A DNA stretch of 64,000 nt from Pseudomonas sp. PDM18 (lineage in GTDB: Bacteria > Pseudomonadota > Gammaproteobacteria > Pseudomonadales > Pseudomonadaceae): positions 186,001 to 250,000 of the forward strand of contig NZ_JACVBX010000008.1 of assembly GCF_014852585.1 (NCBI RefSeq), written 5' to 3'. A model generated the notes under the pieces. The model worked only from the letters and a program-made list of their open reading frames with translations, did not search any database and was not told the origin of the DNA. Shown here piece by piece: positions 26,835 through 34,568 of the stretch. The number at the start of each line of letters is the position of its first letter. Position 1 is the stretch's first letter. The position numbers and the translations under genes were made by a program.

Positions 26835-27035
26835 ATCGGCCAAGTTCCGAAAATCTGGAAAAACAAAAGCAAAAATCTATCGCGCTTCCGCAGCGAGGTA
26901 CTGGCGAAAGTTGTCAGGCAGCGATAGGAAAATGACAGGAAGAAGAGGTGGCAGAATCTTCCATGACCTTACTGCTCGTGCGACTGCTCCCTGAGGTGTC
27001 TCATCCGGACACCACACGATATTGCTATGTGGATA

Positions 27036-27065
27036 GTAATAGTGGGGGGGAGGAAGGCATGTCAA
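27036..27065 (-). promoter_or_regulatory. Candidate sigma-70 promoter of the exopolysaccharide operon
   Basis: On the minus strand a perfect -35 hexamer TTGACA (27060-27065) is followed after 18 nt by TATTAC (27036-27041) as a plausible -10. Transcription would start near 27029. The spacer is a pyrimidine run with seven C residues. It is the best promoter-like sequence seen upstream of the cluster. Confidence 0.5.
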
Positions 27066-27066
27066 T

Positions 27067-27083
27067 GTAGGAAGCCTTCCTAC
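27067..27083. promoter_or_regulatory. Palindromic operator next to the operon -35 box
   Basis: GTAGGAAG, one central base, then CTTCCTAC form a perfect 17-nt palindrome ending 1 bp from the TTGACA hexamer. The position, just upstream of -35, is typical of an activator site or of a repressor that blocks polymerase. The binding protein is unknown. Confidence 0.5.
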
Positions 27084-27250
27084 GCCGGGATTCCGACAGA
27101 AGGCAAATCACGATTCGTAACTCATTGATTATTAAAGCGCCATAAAGCCGACACGGGCATTTTGACAGCAAAAACATACGGCCCCGAATCTGCGAAAAAG
27201 GGATTAATCAGAAAGTATTAATGTTTCCAGCACGGACAGGCTGGAGTGTT

Positions 27251-28219
27251 TCATCCCTGAACAATGCGGTCCTTGCCGGTGCGTTTCGCCTGATACAGGG
27301 CCGCATCGGAACGGCTGTAGAGCGCGGAAAGATTCTGGTCATCCGGCTGTAACAGTGTCATCCCCTGGCTGATGGTCACGCTGAAGAAATGCTCGCCCTC
27401 GTTGAAGCGCAGGCGCTGCACCTCGCGCTGCAGGCGCTCGCCGATCTGCCGCGCCATATTCTCATCGCAGCCGGGCAGCAGCACGGCGAACTCCTCGCCG
27501 CCGATACGCCCGAACAGGTCGCCGCGACGCAGCGCGCCTGCACCGCTCTGGGCGATGCGCTGCAGGACCACGTCACCGACCTGGTGACCGTAGACGTCGT
27601 TGATCTTCTTGAAGTCGTCCACGTCCAGCAGCAGGAAGGCCAGCGGCGTGGAGGTCGCCTTGCAGTCGCGGAAGGCCTGCTCGGCGCTGTCGAAGAAGTA
27701 GCGGCGGTTGCTGCTCTGGGTCAGCACGTCAGTGGTGGCCAGTCGGTGCAGCTCGGTTTCCAGGTGCTTCTTGTCGGTGATGTCCTCGGCGATGCCGACG
27801 ATCATCAGTGGGAGGCCGGCATCGCTGTGCTGGCTGACGAAGCATTTGTCGCTGAGCCAGCGCACTTCGCCGTCGGCACGCAGGATGCGGTATTCGCGCT
27901 GCTCGATAGCGCCGCGCTGCAGGACTTCCTGCAGGGTGCTCTGGGCGTAGTCCAGGTCATCGGGGTAGATGCAGTTGCGCCACTCGTTGTAGTCCGCCAG
28001 CAGCAGGGCGGCGGAGCGGCCGAAGATGCGCTCGTACGCCGGGCTGACATAGACCATGCGCTGGGCTTGCCAGTCGAAGGCCCAGAGCACCGAGTTCACG
28101 CTCGCCAGCAGCGCGCTGAAAAGCTGTTCGCGCTCCTTCAGCCGCGTCACCTCGGCGCGGCTGTGCAGCAGTGCCAGCAAAGCCTCTTCCTGATCGGCCG
28201 GCAATTTATTCTCATCCAT
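27251..28219 (-). CDS. PAS-GGDEF diguanylate cyclase
   Basis: The 322-residue cytoplasmic protein has a PAS/PAC domain (about residues 35-150, with YVSPAYERIFGRS and EREYRILRADGEVRWLS-like segments) and a GGDEF domain (about 160-320). The active-site motif is GGEEF near residue 240, so cyclic-di-GMP synthesis should be possible. TDVLTQSSNRRYFF replaces the more common DxLTGLxNR start of the domain. It is oriented toward the exopolysaccharide operon, with no clear intrinsic terminator between them. In position it corresponds to PA0290 of P. aeruginosa as I recall it. Confidence 0.9.
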   Translation of the reverse strand: MDENKLPADQEEALLALLHSRAEVTRLKEREQLFSALLASVNSVLWAFDWQAQRMVYVSPAYERIFGRSAALLLADYNEWRNCIYPDDLDYAQSTLQEVLQRGAIEQREYRILRADGEVRWLSDKCFVSQHSDAGLPLMIVGIAEDITDKKHLETELHRLATTDVLTQSSNRRYFFDSAEQAFRDCKATSTPLAFLLLDVDDFKKINDVYGHQVGDVVLQRIAQSGAGALRRGDLFGRIGGEEFAVLLPGCDENMARQIGERLQREVQRLRFNEGEHFFSVTISQGMTLLQPDDQNLSALYSRSDAALYQAKRTGKDRIVQG

Positions 28220-28289
28220 GTATCAGCGTCCTCCCGCTCATTGACCGGGGCTATGACCGCAAACTACGCCAGGCTGCTGCAAATTAAAC

Positions 28290-28316
28290 GAAAAGCCCGC
28301 CGAACGGCGGGCTTTT
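28290..28316 (-). terminator. Intrinsic terminator after desA
   Basis: A hairpin AAAAGCCCGCC/GGCGGGCTTTT lies 40 nt beyond the desA stop codon and upstream of the GGDEF gene. Its A and T tails make it usable in both directions, and it separates the two co-oriented genes. Confidence 0.8.
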
Positions 28317-28356
28317 CTGAGACGCATCTCTCAACGTCCTAGGACGTTTCCGCCAA

Positions 28357-29538
28357 TCAGACGGCCGGACGCAGGGAGTAGGTCTTCAGTTGCTCGGCGA
28401 ACTCGCGCAGGGACTGGATGCCACTGGCTTCCGCCTCGTGCACCCACTGCTTGATTGCGGCGAGCATGTCGTGGCCGTTGGCACTGGTTTTCACCCAAAT
28501 CTGCTGCAGGGCCAGGCGCTTCTCGTAGATCACCTGCAGGGACTGGCTCTGCGCGAGCAGGTCCTGGATGCGCGCGTGGTGGCGCTCTTCCAGCAGGCTG
28601 GTTTCACGCGAGAGCAGGCGCTTGGCGCGGCGGAACAGGTGGCGCACCGACTCGTCGGCCTTGGCCAGTTCCTGCTTCACCAGCGGGCCGATCACCAGCT
28701 TGCGGTACTGGGCCATGATCTGGAAACGGTTGTTGAGGATGGCCATGGCGGTGTCCATGTCCAGGCTTCCCTTGCCTTCCACACGATGTGCGATGGGCGC
28801 CACGCGGGCGACCTTGGCCAGTCGCAGGAAGCTGAACACCTTGATCCAGGCCCAGCCCAGGTCGAACTCCCACTTCTTCACCGACAGCTTCGCCGAGTTT
28901 GGGTAGGTGTGGTGGTTGTTGTGCAGTTCCTCACCGCCGATCAGGATGCCCCAGGGCACGAGATTGGTCGCGGCGTCGCGGCATTCGAAGTTGCGGTAGC
29001 CAACGGCATGGCCCAGGCCGTTGATGACACCGGCAGCCCAGACGGGGATCCACATCATCTGCACGGCCCAGACGGTCATGCCGAGCACGCCGAACAGGGC
29101 GAGGTCGATGATCGCCATCAGCACGATGCCACCGATGGGGTAGCGCGAGTAGACGTTGCGCTCGATCCAGTCTTCCGGGCAGTTCTTGCCGTAGATACGC
29201 AGGGTGTCGGGGTTCTCCGCCTCCTTGCGATACAGCTCGGCGCCGGTGCGCAGCACGGTGCCCAGGCCCTTGTATACCGGGCTGTGCGGGTCTTCGGCAG
29301 TTTCGCACTTGGCGTGGTGCTTGCGGTGGATGGCGGTCCACTCGCGGGTGTTCATGGCGGTGGTCATCCACAGCCAGAAACGGAAGAAATGCTGCAGCGC
29401 CGGATGCAGCTCGAGCGCGCGGTGCGCCGAGTAGCGATGCAGATAGACGGTGACGCTGACGATGGTGATATGCGTCAGGACCAGAGTGACTGCCACCAGT
29501 TGCCACGGCGACAGGTCAAGGAAACCGTTGTACCACAT
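28357..29538 (-). CDS. desA: Delta-9 acyl desaturase DesA
   Basis: The 393-residue membrane protein has the three histidine boxes of membrane desaturases, HRYSAH, HRKHH and HNNHH, which hold the di-iron centre, set among four hydrophobic segments. It introduces a cis double bond into membrane phospholipid acyl chains under aerobic conditions, as described for DesA (PA0286) of P. aeruginosa. A charged helical C-terminal extension of about 120 residues follows the desaturase core. It is divergent from the PAS-GGDEF-EAL gene with a 180-nt gap. Confidence 0.92.
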   Translation of the reverse strand: MWYNGFLDLSPWQLVAVTLVLTHITIVSVTVYLHRYSAHRALELHPALQHFFRFWLWMTTAMNTREWTAIHRKHHAKCETAEDPHSPVYKGLGTVLRTGAELYRKEAENPDTLRIYGKNCPEDWIERNVYSRYPIGGIVLMAIIDLALFGVLGMTVWAVQMMWIPVWAAGVINGLGHAVGYRNFECRDAATNLVPWGILIGGEELHNNHHTYPNSAKLSVKKWEFDLGWAWIKVFSFLRLAKVARVAPIAHRVEGKGSLDMDTAMAILNNRFQIMAQYRKLVIGPLVKQELAKADESVRHLFRRAKRLLSRETSLLEERHHARIQDLLAQSQSLQVIYEKRLALQQIWVKTSANGHDMLAAIKQWVHEAEASGIQSLREFAEQLKTYSLRPAV

Positions 29539-29717
29539 AGGCGATACTGTACCTCGGAAGGGGTGTAGGACTACGCCCTGCTGGGCGTGCTGTACCGGGA
29601 AAAGACAGCCGCATTATCACCAAGCAGGTCCGGATTACCATCCGGTCTTTTAGATACGAATGTGGCCACGTGGCCATCATTTATACTGCACAGCCAATAA
29701 ATCCAACCCACTACCGC

Positions 29718-31991
29718 ATGAATCCACGCCTTAGCGCCCTGCGCATCAGCTTTCTGTACCTGGTCGCCGCCACCCTCTGGGTCTGGCTGGGTGACCAATG
29801 GTTACAAAATGTCCTGCTCGACCCCGCCGAGCTGGCGCGGGCAATGGAGCTGAAGAAATACGGATTCCTCGCGGTTACCTTCCTCGTGCTGTTCTTCCTG
29901 CTCTGGCGGCACTTCCGCCGGCAGTACGCCGCCTTCACCGCGCTGGCCGACAACGAGCAGCGCCTGAGCCGCGCTTTCGCGGTGGTCGAGGACGGCATCT
30001 GGGACTGGGACCTGGAAACCCAGCGCGTTTATTATTCATCCGGCTACGCCAACTTGCTCGGCCTGCCCCTGGAGCACCTGAGCGATGACGTGCTGCTGTG
30101 GGAAAACCGCCTGCATCCGGAAGACCGCGCACGCGTCCTCGCCCTCCACCAGGATTGCCTCCAAGGCCTGCGCACGCGCCTGGAGTGCGTCTACCGCATC
30201 CGCCACAGCGACGGTACCTACCGCTGGGTACGCAGCAGCGGCCGCCTGACCCGCGGCGAGGATGGCCGCGCGCTGCGCCTGACCGGCGTCAACCGCGACA
30301 TCACACACCAACGCAGCAACGAAGATCATCTGCGCCAAGCCGCCGCGGTCTTCGAGGCGACCCAGGAAGGCCTGCTGGTGACCGACGCGGGCGGTGTGAT
30401 CGTGCACACCAATTCCTCCTTCTCGCGCATCACCGGTTACAGCGCCGAGGACGTGCTCGGCGGGCAGCCGTCGCTGCTCAAGTCGGGCCGCCAGGACGAC
30501 GCCTTCTATCAGCGCATGTGGACCGCTCTGCGCGAAAACGACGTGTGGAGCGGCGAGATCTGGAATCGCCGCAAGAGCGGCGAGGTGTACCCGCAATGGC
30601 AGCACATCCGCGCCGTACGCAATGACGAGGGCGAACTGACCCACTACGTCGCGGTGTTCTCCGACCTCAGCAGCCTCAAGCGCTCGCAGCACGAACTGGA
30701 TTTTCTCGCCCACCACGACCCGCTGACCGGACTGCCCAATCGCCTGCTACTGCGCGAGCGCATCGAACAGGCGCTGGCTCGCGCCGAGCGCGAACAGGGC
30801 GGCGGCGCGCTACTGAGCATCGACCTCGATCACTTCAAGCACATCAACGACAGCCTCGGGCACAACATCGGCGACCTGCTGATCCGCTCGGTGGCCCAAC
30901 GTCTGGAAGACTGCCTGGACGAACGCTGCTGCCTGGCGCGACTGGGTGGCGACGAGTTTGCCGTAGTCCTCGAAAGCCAGCAGCCGCACCACGCCAGCAG
31001 CCTCGCCCAGCGCCTGCTGGAGGCGATGAGTGCGCCCTTCGAGGTCAACGACCAGGTCATCTACATATCGGCGAGCCTGGGCGTCAGCCTGTTCCCCGAA
31101 GACGCGCGCAACGTCGACCACCTGCTGCAGCACGCCGACGCCGCGCTGTTCCAGGCCAAGGCCAGCGGACGCAACCTCTACGCCTTCTATACCCCCGAGT
31201 TGACCGCCCGCGCGCGCTCCCACGTGCAGGTGGAATCCGCTCTGCGCCACGCACTGGACCACGACGAACTGCGCCTGTATTTCCAGCCGGTGCACGACCT
31301 GGCCAGCGGCCGCATGGTTGGCGTGGAGTCGCTGGTGCGCTGGCAGCACCCGACCCAGGGGCTGATCCCGCCCAGCGAATTCATCCCGGTGGCCGAGGAA
31401 AGCGGCCTGATCACCGCCATCGACGCCTGGGTGCTGGAGCAGGCCTGCCGGCAGATGCGCCAATGGCTGGACGCTGGCGTCAGTCTGGACTTCATCGCGG
31501 TCAACGTCTCCAGCCGCCTGTTCGGTCGTGGCGGCCTGGAGGAACGCGTGGCTCTGGCTCTGGAGCAGAGCGGCCTGGAGCCCCATCACCTGGAGCTGGA
31601 AGTCACCGAGAGTGCGGTGATGGAAAACTTCGACCAAGCCCTGGAACTGCTCTGCCAGCTGCGCCTGCTGGGCGTTCACCTGGCCATCGACGATTTCGGC
31701 ACCGGCTATTCGTCGCTGATGCGCCTGAAGCGCATGCCGGTGCACAAGTTGAAGATCGACCAGGGCTTCGTCGCCGGCCTGCCGGACGATTCCGAAGACG
31801 CCGCGATCGCCTGCGCGGTGATCGCCCTGGGCCAGAGCATGGGCCTGCAAGTGGTCGCCGAGGGCATCGAGCGCCCTGACCAGGCTGCTTTCCTCATTAC
31901 TCACGCCTGCAACTTCGGCCAGGGTTACTGGTACGGTGCCCCTCAGCCGGCCACTACGCTGCTGGCACAATTGCCTCGCGACCCCGCATAA
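29718..31991 (+). CDS. Membrane PAS-PAS-GGDEF-EAL cyclic-di-GMP enzyme (PipA-like)
   Basis: The 757-residue protein has two N-terminal membrane helices (about residues 10-30 and 50-70), two PAS domains (about 80-200 and 210-325), a GGDEF domain with intact LGGDEF near residue 410, and an EAL domain. The EAL signature is ESLVRW near residue 536, a common functional variant, with DDFGTGYSS and the catalytic loop intact; phosphodiesterase activity is therefore likely. The position between desA and oscA matches PA0285 (PipA) as I recall it. The ATG at MNPRLSAL was chosen over an upstream GTG because it places the membrane helix at the usual distance. Confidence 0.88.
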   Translation: MNPRLSALRISFLYLVAATLWVWLGDQWLQNVLLDPAELARAMELKKYGFLAVTFLVLFFLLWRHFRRQYAAFTALADNEQRLSRAFAVVEDGIWDWDLETQRVYYSSGYANLLGLPLEHLSDDVLLWENRLHPEDRARVLALHQDCLQGLRTRLECVYRIRHSDGTYRWVRSSGRLTRGEDGRALRLTGVNRDITHQRSNEDHLRQAAAVFEATQEGLLVTDAGGVIVHTNSSFSRITGYSAEDVLGGQPSLLKSGRQDDAFYQRMWTALRENDVWSGEIWNRRKSGEVYPQWQHIRAVRNDEGELTHYVAVFSDLSSLKRSQHELDFLAHHDPLTGLPNRLLLRERIEQALARAEREQGGGALLSIDLDHFKHINDSLGHNIGDLLIRSVAQRLEDCLDERCCLARLGGDEFAVVLESQQPHHASSLAQRLLEAMSAPFEVNDQVIYISASLGVSLFPEDARNVDHLLQHADAALFQAKASGRNLYAFYTPELTARARSHVQVESALRHALDHDELRLYFQPVHDLASGRMVGVESLVRWQHPTQGLIPPSEFIPVAEESGLITAIDAWVLEQACRQMRQWLDAGVSLDFIAVNVSSRLFGRGGLEERVALALEQSGLEPHHLELEVTESAVMENFDQALELLCQLRLLGVHLAIDDFGTGYSSLMRLKRMPVHKLKIDQGFVAGLPDDSEDAAIACAVIALGQSMGLQVVAEGIERPDQAAFLITHACNFGQGYWYGAPQPATTLLAQLPRDPA

Positions 31992-32022
31992 AATCGCGCT
32001 AAAAACTTTCGGATATATAAAA

Positions 32023-32047
32023 ATTCTTAAACAGTATTTTTAAGAAT
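32023..32047 (+). promoter_or_regulatory. Inverted repeat upstream of oscA, possible CysB operator
   Basis: ATTCTTAAA and TTTAAGAAT form a perfect 9-bp inverted repeat around a 7-nt spacer, 86 bp before oscA, in a strongly AT-rich stretch. CysB activates sulfur-starvation genes from AT-rich sites upstream of -35, so this is a good candidate. It lacks a following T run, so a terminator for the upstream gene is less likely. Confidence 0.45.
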
Positions 32048-32132
32048 ATCCAGCTCCTGCCTAAGATGCGCTCACACCGCACGCGCCGTTGGTGAATCGG
32101 CCGGTGGTCAACCCTTCTAGGAGCAGATACCC

Positions 32133-32315
32133 ATGAGCGCAACCCTCCGTAGCCTGGACGGCCAGGACGAAGCCAACATCCTGCGCGAAGTGCAGAGCGC
32201 CCTGCGTGGCCTGCGTTTCGGCGCCGTCGAGATCACCGTGCACAACGGCCAGGTCGTGCAGATCGAGCGCAAGGAAAAATTCCGCCTGCAACAGAGCCCC
32301 GGCAAACCTGCCTGA
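32133..32315 (+). CDS. oscA: OscA, small sulfur-starvation protein
   Basis: The 60-residue protein MSATLRSLDGQDEANILREV (followed by LRGLRFGAVEITVHNGQVVQ) is the DUF2292 protein OscA. OscA is encoded upstream of sbp in Pseudomonas and is needed for growth on organosulfur compounds and for chromate tolerance through sulfur supply. AGGAG lies 11 nt upstream of the ATG. Its biochemical role is not known. It probably shares a transcript with sbp, 158 nt downstream. Confidence 0.9.
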   Translation: MSATLRSLDGQDEANILREVQSALRGLRFGAVEITVHNGQVVQIERKEKFRLQQSPGKPA

Positions 32316-32352
32316 GCCCTGATCGAACCGACTGGACATCCGGAGCGTCGCC

Positions 32353-32406
32353 ATGACCGAACTGCCCCACCGGTATTGCAGCTGCCAGCCACGAATGCGT
32401 GGCTGA
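32353..32406 (+). CDS. Possible 17-residue cysteine-containing leader peptide upstream of sbp
   Basis: An ATG with GGAG 8 nt upstream opens a 17-codon frame, MTELPHRYCSCQPRMRG, that ends 67 nt before sbp. It has two Cys codons and one Ser codon close together. Its last codons overlap a perfect 8-bp hairpin CAGCCACG/CGTGGCTG with a 4-nt loop (32386-32405). The arrangement resembles a translation-controlled attenuator sensing cysteine, but no T run follows the hairpin, so the mechanism is open. Expression is unproven. Confidence 0.35.
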   Translation: MTELPHRYCSCQPRMRG

Positions 32407-32473
32407 CAACGCCCCTCCCCCGAAAGACCCTGCCCAACAAACATAAAGAACTGCATTTTTTCAGGAGCTGCAC

Positions 32474-33472
32474 ATGTCCATCCGCCGTTTCGCCCTGGCC
32501 GCACTGGCCAGCGCATTGATTGCCGGCCCGGTTTCCGCCGCCACCCAACTGCTGAACGTTTCCTACGACCCGACCCGCGAGCTGTACCAGACCTACAACG
32601 CCGCCTTCATTAAGCACTGGAAGGCCCAGGGCGGCGACGACCTGACCGTGCAGCAATCCCACGGTGGCTCGGGCAAGCAGGCCCGCGCCGTGATCGACGG
32701 CCTGAAGGCCGACGTGGTGACCCTGGCCCTGGCCGGCGACATCGACGAGCTCAACAAGCTGGGCAAGCTGCTGCCCGCCGACTGGCAGGCCCGCCTGCCC
32801 GATAACAGCACCCCTTACACCTCGACCATCGTGTTCCTGGTGCGCAAGGGCAACCCGAAAGGCATCAAGGACTGGGGCGACCTGACCAAGCAGGGCGTGG
32901 AAGTCATCACCCCGAACCCGAAGACCTCCGGCGGCGCCCGCTGGAACTTCCTGGCCGCCTGGGCCTGGGCGAAGAAGCAGTACGGTAGCGAAGAGAAAGC
33001 CCAGGAATACGTGCAGAACCTGTACAAGCACGTGCCGGTTCTGGACACTGGCGCCCGCGGTTCGACCATCACCTTCGTCAACAACAACATCGGCGACGTG
33101 CTGCTGGCCTGGGAGAACGAAGCTTTCCTGGCCAAGAAGGAACAGGGCGGCGAGAACTTCGAGATCGTCGTTCCGTCCGTGTCCATCCTGGCTGAACCGC
33201 CGGTGGCCGTGGTCGACAAGACCGTCGACAAGAAAGGCACCCGCAAGGTCGCCGAGGAATACCTGAAGTACCTGTACAGCGAAGAAGGCCAGCGCATCGC
33301 CGCGCAGAACTTCTACCGCCCGCGTGATGCCAAGGTCGCTGCCGAGTTCGCCAACCAGTTCCCGAAACTCAACCTAGTGACCATCGACAAGGACTTCGGC
33401 GGCTGGAAAGTCGCGCAGCCCAAGTTCTTCAACGACGGCGGCATCTTCGACAAGATCTACCAGGCGCAGTAA
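32474..33472 (+). CDS. sbp: Periplasmic sulfate-binding protein
   Basis: The 332-residue protein has a signal peptide ([22 protein letters not shown]) followed by [20 protein letters not shown], and carries [18 protein letters not shown] and [16 protein letters not shown], all hallmarks of the Sbp/CysP family. It binds sulfate or thiosulfate for the CysTWA transporter encoded downstream. AGGAG precedes the ATG. A strong hairpin and a mobile repeat separate it from cysT, so sbp may be expressed above the membrane components. Confidence 0.95.
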   Translation: MSIRRFALAALASALIAGPVSAATQLLNVSYDPTRELYQTYNAAFIKHWKAQGGDDLTVQQSHGGSGKQARAVIDGLKADVVTLALAGDIDELNKLGKLLPADWQARLPDNSTPYTSTIVFLVRKGNPKGIKDWGDLTKQGVEVITPNPKTSGGARWNFLAAWAWAKKQYGSEEKAQEYVQNLYKHVPVLDTGARGSTITFVNNNIGDVLLAWENEAFLAKKEQGGENFEIVVPSVSILAEPPVAVVDKTVDKKGTRKVAEEYLKYLYSEEGQRIAAQNFYRPRDAKVAAEFANQFPKLNLVTIDKDFGGWKVAQPKFFNDGGIFDKIYQAQ

Positions 33473-33480
33473 TGCGCCAC

Positions 33481-33503
33481 CCGCCCGGCCTTGCGCCGGG
33501 CGG
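33481..33503 (+). other. Stable stem-loop after sbp
   Basis: A perfect 9-bp GC stem CCGCCCGGC/GCCGGGCGG with a 5-nt loop follows the sbp stop codon by 8 nt. There is no T run, so it is more likely a 3' mRNA stabiliser or attenuator than a full terminator. This is common between a binding protein gene and its permease genes. Confidence 0.55.
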
Positions 33504-33570
33504 CCCGATCCGCGCAGGCCGGTGCACAGCCCGCGCGGAACGAAAACCCCCGTCCCATGGCGGGGGGCAC

Positions 33571-33712
33571 AGAACCTGTTTACGATCTTGCGAGCTAGGG
33601 CAGGACAAGGCGAAAACAGGCGAGGAAGCGCAGTTTACGAGCTGTAAATGAGCAATCCGAGCCTGTTTTCAACGCAGTCATGCCGACGCGCAGCAGATCG
33701 TAATCAGGTTCT
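33571..33712. mobile_element. 142-bp miniature inverted-repeat element between sbp and cysT
   Basis: The ends AGAACCTGTTTACGATCT and AGATCGTAATCAGGTTCT are 18-bp terminal inverted repeats with one mismatch. Internal subterminal segments also pair (GGCGAAAACAGGC with GCCTGTTTTC). It encodes no protein. I recognise the sequence type as a dispersed MITE-like repeat of pseudomonads from memory, which a genome-wide search would settle. It sits in the 5' region of cysT and ends 28 bp before the gene. Confidence 0.75.
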
Positions 33713-33739
33713 CAACGCGTTCACGAGAAAGGACAGCAA

Positions 33740-34558
33740 ATGTCGCGACGCATCTCCCCGGTCATACCCGGCTTCGGGCTGACTCTGGGCTACACCCTGG
33801 TGTATCTCAGCCTGTTGGTGCTGATTCCGCTGGGGGCCATGTTCCTGAAGACGACCCAACTCTCCTGGGATCAGTTCTGGACCATCATCACCGCGCCGCG
33901 AGTCATCGCCGCGCTCAAGCTGAGCTTCGGCACCGCACTGATCGCCGCCCTGATCAACGGCGTGATCGGCACCCTGCTGGCCTGGGTACTGGTGCGCTAC
34001 CGCTTCCCGGGGCGCAAGATCATCGATGCGATGATCGACCTGCCCTTCGCCCTCCCCACCGCCGTTGCCGGTATCGCGCTGACCGCGCTGTACGCGCCCA
34101 ACGGCATGGTCGGTCGCTTCGCCACCGAGTTGGGCTTCAAGATCGCCTACACCCCGCTGGGCATCACCCTGGCGCTGACCTTCGTGGTCCTGCCGTTCGT
34201 GGTGCGCACGGTGCAACCGGTGCTGGCGGACATCCCGCGTGAGATCGAAGAAGCCGCCGCCTGCCTGGGCGCCAAGCCGCTGCAGGTATTCCGCCACGTG
34301 CTTCTACCGGCGCTGCTGCCGGCCTGGCTGACCGGATTCGCCCTGGCATTCGCCCGTGGCGTCGGCGAGTACGGCTCGGTGATCTTCATCGCCGGCAACA
34401 TGCCGATGAAGACCGAGATCCTGCCGCTGCTGATCATGGTCAAGCTGGACCAGTACGACTACACCGGCGCCACCGCCATTGGCGTGCTGATGCTGGTCGT
34501 CGCCTTCGTCCTGCTGCTGCTGATCAACCTGCTGCAGCGCCGCATCGAAACGCCTTGA
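33740..34558 (+). CDS. cysT: Sulfate/thiosulfate ABC transporter permease CysT
   Basis: The 272-residue inner-membrane protein has about six membrane helices and the permease EAA loop ([28 protein letters not shown]). It begins [19 protein letters not shown] with a short Shine-Dalgarno (GAAAGGA) upstream. It pairs with CysW to form the sulfate channel, driven by CysA. The cysT, cysW and cysA genes are spaced by 10-14 nt and form one unit. Confidence 0.95.
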   Translation: MSRRISPVIPGFGLTLGYTLVYLSLLVLIPLGAMFLKTTQLSWDQFWTIITAPRVIAALKLSFGTALIAALINGVIGTLLAWVLVRYRFPGRKIIDAMIDLPFALPTAVAGIALTALYAPNGMVGRFATELGFKIAYTPLGITLALTFVVLPFVVRTVQPVLADIPREIEEAAACLGAKPLQVFRHVLLPALLPAWLTGFALAFARGVGEYGSVIFIAGNMPMKTEILPLLIMVKLDQYDYTGATAIGVLMLVVAFVLLLLINLLQRRIETP

Positions 34559-34568
34559 GGAGCGCGCC

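Larger units (their letters stand above)
26197..27029 (-). other. Long untranslated leader of the exopolysaccharide operon
   Basis: About 830 nt separate the predicted promoter from the first gene, and no credible coding sequence lies on either strand. The tract from about 26440 to 27029 is visibly more A+T-rich than the genes. It contains two ops-like sequences (26738, 26825), a hairpin CTTCCC/GGGAAG (26593-26608) and a pair of strong adjacent hairpins (26376-26419). Such a leader fits a cis-regulatory RNA region for antitermination. Confidence 0.6.

Noticed and set aside
26171-26994. Short open frames in the leader of the exopolysaccharide operon
   Set aside because: The frames on both strands have odd composition, lack ribosome sites and would cover the ops-like and hairpin elements. 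They are regarded as non-coding.
32023-32047. Inverted repeat as a terminator of the upstream PAS-GGDEF-EAL gene
   Set aside because: The stem is AT-rich and is not followed by a T run on the plus strand, so an operator is more likely.
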